Positions 1 through 8,042 of a stretch of DNA of 64,000 nt are shown one piece after another (the stretch's first letter is position 1; each line of letters starts with the position of its first letter). The notes below the pieces were generated by a model. That model worked only from the letters and a program-made list of their open reading frames with translations. It ran no database searches and was not told the origin of the DNA. The DNA lies in NCBI GenBank assembly GCA_029984855.1, contig JARQZL010000056.1, positions 34,237 to 98,236 of the forward strand, in the 5' to 3' direction. The stretch comes from Archaeoglobales archaeon (GTDB taxonomy: Archaea > Halobacteriota > Archaeoglobi > Archaeoglobales > Archaeoglobaceae). The position numbers were made by a program, and so were the translations under genes.

Positions 1-666
1 GAGGCCATACATCTCGGTCCACTTCTCAAGCCAGGCTGATCCTCCTCTGCCAACCCCTATAATCAGATAATCGTAGCTGTACTTTTTCCCGTCCTTTGTT
101 ACGATTTTCTTCTCTTCAGGATTTATATCCACAACTGTTGTATTGGTGTATATCTCCACACCGCATTCTGTGAGATAGTCTTTGATGCACTTGATTACTC
201 TTGGCAGCTCATCGCTTCCAACGTGTCTTTGTTTCAGCGGGACGAATTCTATTCCTGCTGCATTTGCTCTCCTGAGCAACTCTTCAAGCCTTCCGTTATC
301 CACACCATATACTTCATCCGGAACTCCATGTTCGAGGAATATCCTGTCCACTTCATCCATCTTTTCAAGTAAATAATCCTCATCAACGAGCCCGAGGAAA
401 TCTCCACCAACTGTATAGCTTGATGGATATTCTGGCTTGACGAAGTTGAGCTTTCCATCAGATAGTCCTCCAGCACCACCCACTCCGGAGGTTATGTTAC
501 ACGGTGTACATTTAAGGCAGTAGCTCTCCGCTAAATCGCTCGGACACTTTCGCTTGTCGATATCTCTTCCCATTTCAAAAATGGCAACCTTCAGCTTTCC
601 TGCAAGCTTGTAAGCTGCGAAAAGCCCACCTGGCCCTGCTCCGATTATTATCACGTCATATTTCAT
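1..666 (-). CDS. FAD-dependent oxidoreductase/dehydrogenase (C-terminus runs off window edge)
   Basis: Reverse translation begins MKYDVIIIGAGPGGLFAACKLAGKLKVAIFEMGRDIDKRKCP (GxGxxG dinucleotide-binding fold); open to position 1. Confidence 0.8.
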   Translation of the reverse strand, partial: MKYDVIIIGAGPGGLFAAYKLAGKLKVAIFEMGRDIDKRKCPSDLAESYCLKCTPCNITSGVGGAGGLSDGKLNFVKPEYPSSYTVGGDFLGLVDEDYLLEKMDEVDRIFLEHGVPDEVYGVDNGRLEELLRRANAAGIEFVPLKQRHVGSDELPRVIKCIKDYLTECGVEIYTNTTVVDINPEEKKIVTKDGKKYSYDYLIIGVGRGGSAWLEKWTEMYGL

Positions 667-871
667 ACATTTGTGGACTGCTCTGGATAAGTCTATTTAT
701 TATTTTCCATTGGCATTCTTGAGTTTTTGAAGTTGGTTTTGAAAACCCAAAACGTTGCTGTGGTGGAATGAGCAGATGTAATGAGCAGATGTTATGTTCC
801 TCTATGATATCAATATGTGCTTGCATGTCTGCACTCGCATGCTATTTAAAGTTGCAGTCTAAGATCATGGT

Positions 872-1894
872 GTGAGATGCAAAATCTGCAATCGCGAAAC
901 ACATACAGGGGCAATTCCTGTATGCTCCAAATGTGCAAAAAAAGAAGTATCGCTGGAGTATGTTGAATCACTGCATGCAGGAGTCGAAAAAATTGAGAAA
1001 GAAGCAGAAATAAAATGTGATTTATGTTCAAACAAATGTGGGCTTGAGGAAGGTGATGTAGGACTTTGCGGATTGAGAAGTGTAAAAAATGGTAAAATGT
1101 TCTCACTTACAAGCTCAGAAAAGGCAATTCTGCATGCCTACGAAGATCCCCTACCGACAAACTGCTGCAACGCCTGGTTTTGCAGGGCAAGCGAGCTTAG
1201 AGGCACAAATCTTGCGGTCTTCTTTTACGGATGCAATTTCGACTGTTTGTTCTGTCAAAACTGGCAGCACAAGAATGTGGGGCTGGGTAAAGCTGTCACG
1301 CTCGATGAAATGATTGCAAAGGCGATGGTGGAAAGAGTCAAATGCATTTGCCACTTTGGCGGTTCACCAGAACCCCAGCTACCATTTGCAATAAAATTCA
1401 GTAAAGAGGTGCTGAAAAGGAGAGAAGTGATGATATGCTGGGAGTGGAATGGGGCTGGAAAGAGACTTGCTTTAAAAGCTGCTGAAATAAGTCACAAAAG
1501 CAAGGGAACTGTTAAATTCGATCTAAAAGCATGGAACGACAACCTCCACAGAATTCTGACCGGGAGGAGCAACAAACAAACTCTGAGAAATTTTGAGATG
1601 ATATGGGAGAGGTATCCGGATGTTGTTTCGGCTACAACCCTTCTTGTACCCTACTATGTGGATGAGAAGGAAATTGAAGGCATAGCAACCTTTCTATCTT
1701 CACTTGACGACTCGATTCCATACAGCCTCCTCGTCTTTCATCCAGATTACAGACTTGCTGATATGCCCATAACTCCCAGAGAGCAGGTTTTGAAGTGCTA
1801 CAATGTGGCAAAAAGGCACTTAAAGAGGGTAAATATCGGAAACCTACACCTTCTTGGCGGAGACTCCACCTTCTTCCGTAAAAGACGTTCATAG
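872..1894 (+). CDS. Radical SAM protein related to the AmmeMemoRadiSam/PflA-like family, with N-terminal Cys-rich (zinc-ribbon-like) segment
   Basis: CKIC..CSKC, CDLCSNKCGLEEGDVGLCGLR, radical SAM motif CNFDCLFC; GTG start with TATA-like ctatttaaa about 25 bp upstream. Confidence 0.8.
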   Translation: MRCKICNRETHTGAIPVCSKCAKKEVSLEYVESLHAGVEKIEKEAEIKCDLCSNKCGLEEGDVGLCGLRSVKNGKMFSLTSSEKAILHAYEDPLPTNCCNAWFCRASELRGTNLAVFFYGCNFDCLFCQNWQHKNVGLGKAVTLDEMIAKAMVERVKCICHFGGSPEPQLPFAIKFSKEVLKRREVMICWEWNGAGKRLALKAAEISHKSKGTVKFDLKAWNDNLHRILTGRSNKQTLRNFEMIWERYPDVVSATTLLVPYYVDEKEIEGIATFLSSLDDSIPYSLLVFHPDYRLADMPITPREQVLKCYNVAKRHLKRVNIGNLHLLGGDSTFFRKRRS

Positions 1895-1947
1895 GTTTTT
1901 GCTAACCTTTAAAAATCCCTCCTGTGCAGCCAATTTAGCTCTTGAAT

Positions 1948-2652
1948 TTACACACCAACCTTTTGAAGCAACATATGAGCTTTGTTATTAAGATGGAAAA
2001 CTCCGGATTTGGCATTCACCACCCCTGCTGCTCCCAGACTGTTGAGGTGGTGGTGTACGGTCTTCAAATTCAGATTTAAGACATTAGCAATCTGCCTTGC
2101 ACTCATGCCTCCGTTTTGGGCAATCAGCTCCATTATCTTTCTCCTCGCCTCAGACCTCAACGCAGCGAGCATGCCCAGTTCCTGCTCGGAAAAGTAATCC
2201 TTTGGGAACAGCAACCGCTCTCTTCCCCTCATCGAAATCATCAACCCCTCATTTTCGAGAACATCGAGATGGTAGCGCAGAGTGCTCCTGTTGATACCTG
2301 TTAGCTCTTCAAGGTCTTTGATGCTTATTCCTGGCCTTTCCACTATTGCATCCATGATTCTACGTCTCTTCCTGTTTTCCAGTACAGACTTTATCCTCGT
2401 CAGGAGAATGGGAAGGAACTTCCAGAGGCCGAGTGTTGTAAGGCAGAGCGTTACGATGTGGTGGATTTTTATCCAGAGTGGTAGCTCCCAGAACGATATT
2501 TTTACCTCGTCTGCAACATCGTTTTTCAGTATTTCTTCGAGTTCTTTATCACTCACGTTAGCCGGGGTTATTGTGGCTGCTGATGTTAAATTGACAAATA
2601 GAAATAATAAAAATAAAATACTAAAAATGCTGAAAATGACCTTTGCCCTCAT
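1948..2652 (-). CDS. Membrane-anchored winged helix-turn-helix transcriptional regulator
   Basis: N-terminal signal/TM (MRAKVIFSIFSILFLLFLFVNLTSA), second TM, then two wHTH segments (GISIKDLEELTGINRSTLRYHLDVLENEGL; MSARQIANVLNLNLKTVHHHLNSLGAAGVV). The ORF-track start at 3048 reads antiframe sequence; ATG at 2652 overlaps the upstream stop (ATGA). Confidence 0.8.
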   Translation of the reverse strand: MRAKVIFSIFSILFLLFLFVNLTSAATITPANVSDKELEEILKNDVADEVKISFWELPLWIKIHHIVTLCLTTLGLWKFLPILLTRIKSVLENRKRRRIMDAIVERPGISIKDLEELTGINRSTLRYHLDVLENEGLMISMRGRERLLFPKDYFSEQELGMLAALRSEARRKIMELIAQNGGMSARQIANVLNLNLKTVHHHLNSLGAAGVVNAKSGVFHLNNKAHMLLQKVGV

Positions 2653-3023
2653 ACCACAGCGAACGAGTAGCTCTGCACTCCAGTAACCTTCTCGCCATAG
2701 ACTTTGAACACCCATATGCCGGTTTGAGCATTGGACACTGTTAAAACTACCCTTCCATCTATCCGCCCATCGTCTGCATCCCTGAACGGCCCATAAACGC
2801 TTCCGTCTGGTGAGTACATCGTTAAAGTCAGGCTGTTGGAGGGATTGTTCCATACAAGATATACTGTGAATGTTGACGATGAAATATATCTGGTGTACCA
2901 GCCCGTCTCTCCCTGCGTAATTGTGTCGTAAACGGTCTGAATGCCAACCTGAGATGCACTTGCCGTTGCCGTCGCAAGCAGCAAAACCACCGCCACCGCC
3001 AGCCAAGTCAGGCCAAGCCTCAT
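2649..3023 (-). CDS. Small secreted protein, PPC-like beta domain
   Basis: Signal peptide MRLGLTWLAVAVVLLLATATASA followed by beta-rich YISSSTFTVYLVWNNPSNSLTLTMYSPDGSVYGPF...GIWVFKVYGEKVTGVQSYSFAVV; translationally coupled to the wHTH gene. Confidence 0.65.
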   Translation of the reverse strand: MRLGLTWLAVAVVLLLATATASASQVGIQTVYDTITQGETGWYTRYISSSTFTVYLVWNNPSNSLTLTMYSPDGSVYGPFRDADDGRIDGRVVLTVSNAQTGIWVFKVYGEKVTGVQSYSFAVV

Positions 3024-3053
3024 GCTTACATTTGCCACAAACTGACATATATG

Positions 3054-3226
3054 TTTTCTGACCATGACTTGAGAATATAAAAATGTGAAATGTTATTGGC
3101 CTGCTTTTTTCCCTGCTTCGCCCGCTGTAATGGATTTTCAGCCTTCAAAAACCACTATATAAATTTTCTGACCATGACTTGAGAATATGAAAATTAAAGA
3201 ATAATTCTTAAGATATGGTCAGAAAT
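3054..3226. repeat. Three copies of a ~25-bp element in the divergent intergenic region (two direct, one inverted)
   Basis: ttttctgaccatgacttgagaatat at 3054-3078 and 3164-3188 (identical); inverted related copy attcttaagatatggtcag at 3204-3222 (16/19 match to the reverse complement). Confidence 0.85.
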
Positions 3227-3283
3227 GTTAAATAGGTGAATGGTTTACAGGTAGCTAAAAGGATGTGAAGAGGTGGAAGTAGG

Positions 3284-4032
3284 TTGAGGATCGGGAAAGT
3301 ACTGGCAATACTGCTGGCGTTAGTGGTAGTAGGAAGCCTCATAACAATAGCAGGTGCAGCATCAGCTAAGAAGACGACGTACTTTAAAACTGAGCCAAAC
3401 GGATATTCAATAACTTTCCCTGAGCCAAATGAGAGGCAACTCAAGATGATCGAAAAGCTCTATGGAAGAAATATTACACTGGGTGAATACATTGAAAAGG
3501 TTCATTCTGAAGTCAGGGAGGGCATACCAAAAAACGTGAAGAAGAAACTCTACGCAACCAAGATTGTATGGCCTAACCCGCCTGAGTTTAACCAAGAAAA
3601 TATACACTCTGATACAGTAGTATCCAGATTTACCAAAATAGATGAAGGGGACAAAATCACAATAAACTCTTGGTATCCTATCGTAATAGCACACGGCTCC
3701 GGCTTAGATGCATCTTGGCCGAGTATTACATATAATTCTTGGAGCAGAGTGATACTGCCGCACCCGTGGTACAAACTACCGTATATGGCCGTATATTCGT
3801 ATCTATGGTACAAAAAAGACGAGAATTCCTCACCGGCATTAGTGGCCATGAAAGCAGTAAATGGGTAAATGGTACTAACGTTTATCAAGTTGAGGCCAAG
3901 GACACATACAACGCAAACAAAGCTGGATATTATTGTACTACAGGAGGGCACTACGAGCAGGCTCCACCGGGTTACGAACCACCAGAACAGTGGACATACA
4001 CGCAGACGAGCTGGAAGTATGTAGGTTCCTGA
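3284..4032 (+). pseudogene. Secreted protein, reading frame interrupted by an apparent -1 frameshift at an A6 run
   Basis: ORF 3284-3868 (signal peptide MRIGKVLAILLALVVVGSLITIAGA) and ORF 3739-4032 join as ...YLWYKK(R)REFLTGISGHESSKWVNGTNVYQVEAKDTYNANKAGYY... if one A is added to the run at 3812-3817. Confidence 0.6.
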
Positions 4033-4072
4033 AGCAAGCCTTAAATAATAAAAGAGGGAGTTGAGAGCAGGT

Positions 4073-4207
4073 ATGGCTCAATATAATGTGAGGGCTCAAT
4101 ATAATGTGAGCGTGTACATCAACCCTAATGGATTTCTCCTTTTTTGTATTGCTATTTTAGTATTATTTTTGTTTATTTGTTGGAAATTGGTATGCAGGAG
4201 AAAGTGA
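4073..4207 (+). CDS. Possible 44-aa single-TM small protein, or 5' fragment of a disrupted secreted protein
   Basis: MAQYNVRAQYNVSVYINPNGFLLFCIAILVLFLFICWKLVCRRK; starts with a tandem 18-bp in-frame duplication; too short for the supplied ORF track. Confidence 0.35.
   Translation: MAQYNVRAQYNVSVYINPNGFLLFCIAILVLFLFICWKLVCRRK
4075..4110. repeat. Tandem 18-bp duplication ggctcaatataatgtgag x2
   Basis: Direct reading of 4075-4092 and 4093-4110. Confidence 0.9.
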
Positions 4208-4611
4208 GTGTCATTCGGGAACGTATAGTTTATCCGTTAGTTCTGAGATTACTGGGATTGGTTATGCCTCCCACAATTCTCAACTGGCGTGTGACTGCTG
4301 GCTCAGAAGATGGGATGGTAACGATTACATGCAGTTTGTTCGAAGAAACCGTAGCACATAACATGGGTCTCATTAAGTACGTAGTGGTGTCTAACATGAG
4401 AACTGGAGGCACATACTACATTGGAGGTGCAAAGCTCACATGCACCTGTAGCACATCTACTTGGACTGAAGGAGATTCTTGTATGGTCACACCGGATAAC
4501 GAAAAGTGCTCCTACGCTACTGTAAACGTATGGGGAACCGTGGAAGCTATTGGTGACTCATTCACTGGAACATGGATTGAAGTGACTTGGACTGGACGGT
4601 GTTTTGAATGA
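4192..4611 (+). CDS. Hypothetical beta-rich, Cys-containing protein, possibly frame-disrupted at its 5' end
   Basis: DGMVTITCSLFEETVAHNMGLIKYVVVSNMRTGGTYYIGGAKLTCTC...; the first ~40 codons look less protein-like than the overlapping frame (SGTYSLSVSSEITGIGYASHNSQL). Confidence 0.45.
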   Translation: MQEKVSVIRERIVYPLVLRLLGLVMPPTILNWRVTAGSEDGMVTITCSLFEETVAHNMGLIKYVVVSNMRTGGTYYIGGAKLTCTCSTSTWTEGDSCMVTPDNEKCSYATVNVWGTVEAIGDSFTGTWIEVTWTGRCFE

Positions 4612-4703
4612 GAGAAGCTCTAATAAAGCTTCTAATCCTGCTTTTTATTTTATCAATGCTGAGCTTGGTTTTGATGGGCTACCCAGTAGTGGACTTTGGG
4701 TAG
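4608..4703 (+). other. Orphan 31-aa signal-peptide ORF, apparent partial duplication of the 5' end of the next gene
   Basis: MREALIKLLILLFILSMLSLVLMGYPVVDFG* versus downstream MREFLILLLILSISLSLALCTG; nucleotide similarity continues from tgaatgagag through ctgagctt. Confidence 0.5.
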
Positions 4704-4715
4704 AGGAGGGATTGA

Positions 4716-5867
4716 ATGAGAGAGTTCTTAATCCTGCTTCTTATTTTATCAATCTCACTGAGCTTAGCACTGTGCACGGGAAACCAGAAAGTAGAGAGCA
4801 GGGAGGCAAAGGTTATCAAGCTCATGGACTCTAAAAGTCCGATAGATTCAATCCAAAAACTCGGAAATGACAGATTCCTGCTCCAATCAACGAACGTTTC
4901 CATAAATCGAACGTTGATGAAACAATCATCGAACGAAACAGCTCTCAGGCTTGCCGTGCGGTTCTGCGAGGGAAAGCTTGAGGTAGTAAAACTCGACAGG
5001 ACGAAGTTAAGCGTCGAGAGGGAGTGGAACAAAACACTGAAATGGAGAGTATTCTCCCGTTCCTGCATTACTGACCTTAACGGGGATGGGAGGAAGGACA
5101 TCCTCGTTGCGATTGAGGACGACCCGAACCACTACAAAAACGCTACCGAAGTAGTTGCATTCGTCTCGAAGAATAAAGGGTATGAGGAGAGAAAGGTTGT
5201 GGCTATAGATGACTTCTTCGTCTGGAACATATACCTTTTAAGGTTAGATGGGAAGGAAAACATTGTCCTGACAGGGTGGTGCCCGAAGGAAAGGCAGGGA
5301 AAGGTCATCGTTGTCGAAGGAAACTCTGTGAGGGGGTACAGGTTGGGAAACGAAACGCGTGAGGTATTTCCAGCGGACGTTGACGGGGACGGCAGGACAG
5401 AGCTTGTGGTTTTCTGGACTACATTGCAGAAGGGGGTGCCTCCCATTCATTCAGCTTCTGCTTTTGTGTCGGTATTGGAGTATCCGTTTAAGGAAGTTGA
5501 GAGGATAAAGCTCCCCATTAAAATCTTTCCTTTCCAAGCAGCTTACGGTGACGGGAAGTTTTTCGTCATCGGGCGCTACGGGCTTTACGTGCTCGACCTG
5601 CAAAACGAAGAAACCAAAGAAATCTACAGAACATCCTCGGTGTACGATGCCGTACTTAAGGTGGAGGTCAGGAACGGAAATCCAACCATTCTGACTTGTA
5701 ATCTGTCCGATAAGTATTATCCCGAAAGGGTTCTGAGGTTTGAGAAGGATGCGATAGGTTACCACGTAGTTTCCGAGGTTAAGCTGAAAATAATACCCGT
5801 GCTCTCAATTGACTTCGACAACCTCCTGATTGGCTCATCGAAGGGACTTTACCTGGTGGAGGTTTAA
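4716..5867 (+). CDS. Secreted/lipoprotein with FG-GAP/VCBS-like repeats
   Basis: Signal peptide with lipobox-like LALCTG; calcium-loop-like DLNGDGRKDI and DVDGDGRTELVV. Confidence 0.65.
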   Translation: MREFLILLLILSISLSLALCTGNQKVESREAKVIKLMDSKSPIDSIQKLGNDRFLLQSTNVSINRTLMKQSSNETALRLAVRFCEGKLEVVKLDRTKLSVEREWNKTLKWRVFSRSCITDLNGDGRKDILVAIEDDPNHYKNATEVVAFVSKNKGYEERKVVAIDDFFVWNIYLLRLDGKENIVLTGWCPKERQGKVIVVEGNSVRGYRLGNETREVFPADVDGDGRTELVVFWTTLQKGVPPIHSASAFVSVLEYPFKEVERIKLPIKIFPFQAAYGDGKFFVIGRYGLYVLDLQNEETKEIYRTSSVYDAVLKVEVRNGNPTILTCNLSDKYYPERVLRFEKDAIGYHVVSEVKLKIIPVLSIDFDNLLIGSSKGLYLVEV

Positions 5868-5972
5868 TTTTTCAATTCGAAGCATGAAATAAAGCTGAGA
5901 ACGATGAAGAGGATAAAGCAGTTAACAGTTTCAGAGAAAAATATAAAGCATCCCGCTCAAAGTAATCTTCAG

Positions 5973-6361
5973 ATGAGAATCAACGGATACAGGGAAAAAA
6001 TCGAGTACATTCTCTAAACGAAACACCTCCGGAACCTGACAGACCTATCGAAATCAGTGGAGCTTTTTACAATCTGCTTACAGCCATTGAAGCGGCCATG
6101 GACATAGCTGCGATGCTTGTTAAGGATCTGGGGAAGAGGGTTGAGGATGACTACAGCAATATTGACATTCTGGCGGAAGTTGGCGTTATAGACAACAAGC
6201 TTGCAGAAATGCTGAAAATGTGCAATGGATTAAAGCTGCTGGTTCACAGGTACAACAGGATAGATACAAAGCTCGTACTTGAATCTGTTGATGAGGCAGG
6301 GAATACCCTGACAAAATATATTGAAAGGGTGGAACATGTCCTTGATAAGATCGAGTCTTGA
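5973..6361 (+). pseudogene. HepT-like (DUF86) HEPN ribonuclease toxin, frameshifted near the N-terminus
   Basis: MRINGYREKIEYIL* (5973-6017) then, in another frame, NETPPEPDRPIEISGAFYNLLTAIEAAMDIAAMLVKDLGKRVEDDYSNIDILAEVGVIDNKLAEMLKMCNGLKLLVHRYNRID... Confidence 0.7.
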
Positions 6362-6764
6362 CCAGATTAAAAAAGATCTCCAGCCCCTATCAAAGTACGA
6401 AGCTGTTATCTTTGGTTCCTACGTTACGGGGGAGTTTAGAAAAGGTTCAGACATAGATGTTGCAGTTATTACGGGAATCAGAGACGAAAAGCAGAACTTT
6501 GCAATACTCAAGAAACTCATCGGAAAGGTAAAGCCTGTATACGACATCAGAATTTTCGAGCTACTGCCGTTGAAGGTTAAGGCATCAATAATTGAAAATC
6601 ATATAGTGGTTTTTGGTGATGAACTGGAAATCTCCGAGTACTTCTACTTCTGGAGGAAGTTCTGGGAAGACATAAAACACAGAATAAGTTACCATGACAG
6701 CTATAAAGAGAAACTGGAGGCAATTGAGAGGGGTAGGAGAATCACGAGGAGATTAAAGTCCTGA
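6336..6764 (+). CDS. MNT-type nucleotidyltransferase antitoxin (MntA-like)
   Basis: GSYVTGEFRKGSDIDV = GSX10DXD motif; overlaps the 3' end of the HepT gene. Confidence 0.85.
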   Translation: MSLIRSSLDQIKKDLQPLSKYEAVIFGSYVTGEFRKGSDIDVAVITGIRDEKQNFAILKKLIGKVKPVYDIRIFELLPLKVKASIIENHIVVFGDELEISEYFYFWRKFWEDIKHRISYHDSYKEKLEAIERGRRITRRLKS

Positions 6765-6819
6765 TTGTTGAATCTGCTGACAGAACCACTCAGCAATTGC
6801 CACATCATAGGTAGCAACG

Positions 6820-7257
6820 TTATTTGAAAGCCTCACATGCAAGCCTCAACCTGAACTCTTCCGTGACATTCTTCAGATTCTCTATAACTTCATCGTACTG
6901 TTCAGGCCTTGATACCACAAGGCATCGCCTGTAATTTTTCGCTGCAGCCCTCAGCAGAGTAACACCGCCAATGTCTATATTCTCCAGACACAGTTCTTTT
7001 TCGAAGGGGTAGAGGTTTACGACAACAATACCAATTTCACCAGAAAAAATCGCCTCGTAAATTGCTGGATGGAGAGTCTTAAGCTGATGGGTTTCTTTTA
7101 ATCCTGTTAATTCGGACAATCTTCTTACTTTTATCCCCCTCTCCTCGAGGTACCTTGCCGTTCCTTCAGTTGCGAGAATTTCAATCCCAACCTCCTTGAG
7201 CCTCGCTGTAAATTCTGCTATGCCCGCTTTATTGCTTACAGAGATCAGAGCCCGCAT
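6820..7257 (-). CDS. purH: IMP cyclohydrolase / MGS-like domain (stand-alone PurH N-terminal domain)
   Basis: ALISVSNKAGIAEFTARLKEVGIEILATEGTARYLEERGI...LKTLHPAIYEAI...VVVNLYPFEKE...IDIGGVTLLRAAAKNY. Confidence 0.85.
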   Translation of the reverse strand: MRALISVSNKAGIAEFTARLKEVGIEILATEGTARYLEERGIKVRRLSELTGLKETHQLKTLHPAIYEAIFSGEIGIVVVNLYPFEKELCLENIDIGGVTLLRAAAKNYRRCLVVSRPEQYDEVIENLKNVTEEFRLRLACEAFK

Positions 7258-7349
7258 ACTACTTAACTGGTAATATAAGAATAAATACTACCTGTTTTTG
7301 ATAAACGCTTTTGCCGATGCTGAAAACAGAAGTCTGAAAAGCTAACCGG

Positions 7350-7895
7350 TCAGATAACCCCGGGAATCATTCTCTTCTTCACCCTCCTGATGTAATCCTG
7401 ATACTTCTCACCGTACTTCTCGGTCAGCTTCTCTTCCTCAAGGATCGAAAATGAGAGCCTTAAGCCCAACCACAGTGGTGTCAGGGCCAGTGCATAAAGA
7501 GCGTTGAAGGCCAAGCTCCAGCCAAGTGGCCATATAACATCTCCCAGATACATTGGATGTCTAACAATCCCGTAGATTCCGGACGTTTGCAAAATCCTTC
7601 TGTCATCTTGAACTGAAGTTCTGAGCTGGTAGAAGGAGATGAGCATAATCAAAATGCCGAGAGTGAAAGTACATCCACCCATATATAAAGCCACCTCCGC
7701 ATTTAGGCCCAAGGAAGGCTGAGGGAGCAGTGGAATTACGAAACGAGGCACTTCAAACAGAATAATGGCTGAAATACCAGCTATGGCATAGACTGCCCTC
7801 CTGTACCTTTTCCTTGAGATGAAAACCACAGTTTCTATGAACATTGTGGTTGTTGCAATCGTGGCCCAGAAGAACACATCGTATAGAGGGTTCAT
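7350..7895 (-). CDS. Isoprenylcysteine carboxyl methyltransferase/PEMT-like integral membrane methyltransferase
   Basis: Multiple TMs; TSGIYGIVRHPMYLGDVIWPLGWSLAF...EEEKLTEKYGEKYQDYIRRVKKRMIPG. Confidence 0.8.
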   Translation of the reverse strand: MNPLYDVFFWATIATTTMFIETVVFISRKRYRRAVYAIAGISAIILFEVPRFVIPLLPQPSLGLNAEVALYMGGCTFTLGILIMLISFYQLRTSVQDDRRILQTSGIYGIVRHPMYLGDVIWPLGWSLAFNALYALALTPLWLGLRLSFSILEEEKLTEKYGEKYQDYIRRVKKRMIPGVI

Positions 7896-8042
7896 GAAAC
7901 AAGTTTGACTTCCGGTCTAAATCTTTTCTTCTCACCTGCTGATTTTGAAAGTGTTTGCAGTCTCGGTTTGTGGGCTTAGCTCAGTAAACTCAAGCAGTTA
8001 GCTAAGGTTAAACGTTAAATATCGTTCAGCAATTGCAATCCC

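Noticed and set aside
1948-3048. 366-aa ORF as a single wHTH protein
   Set aside because: Its first ~130 residues are out-of-frame reading of the small secreted protein gene (2649-3023); the natural start is MRAKVIF at 2652
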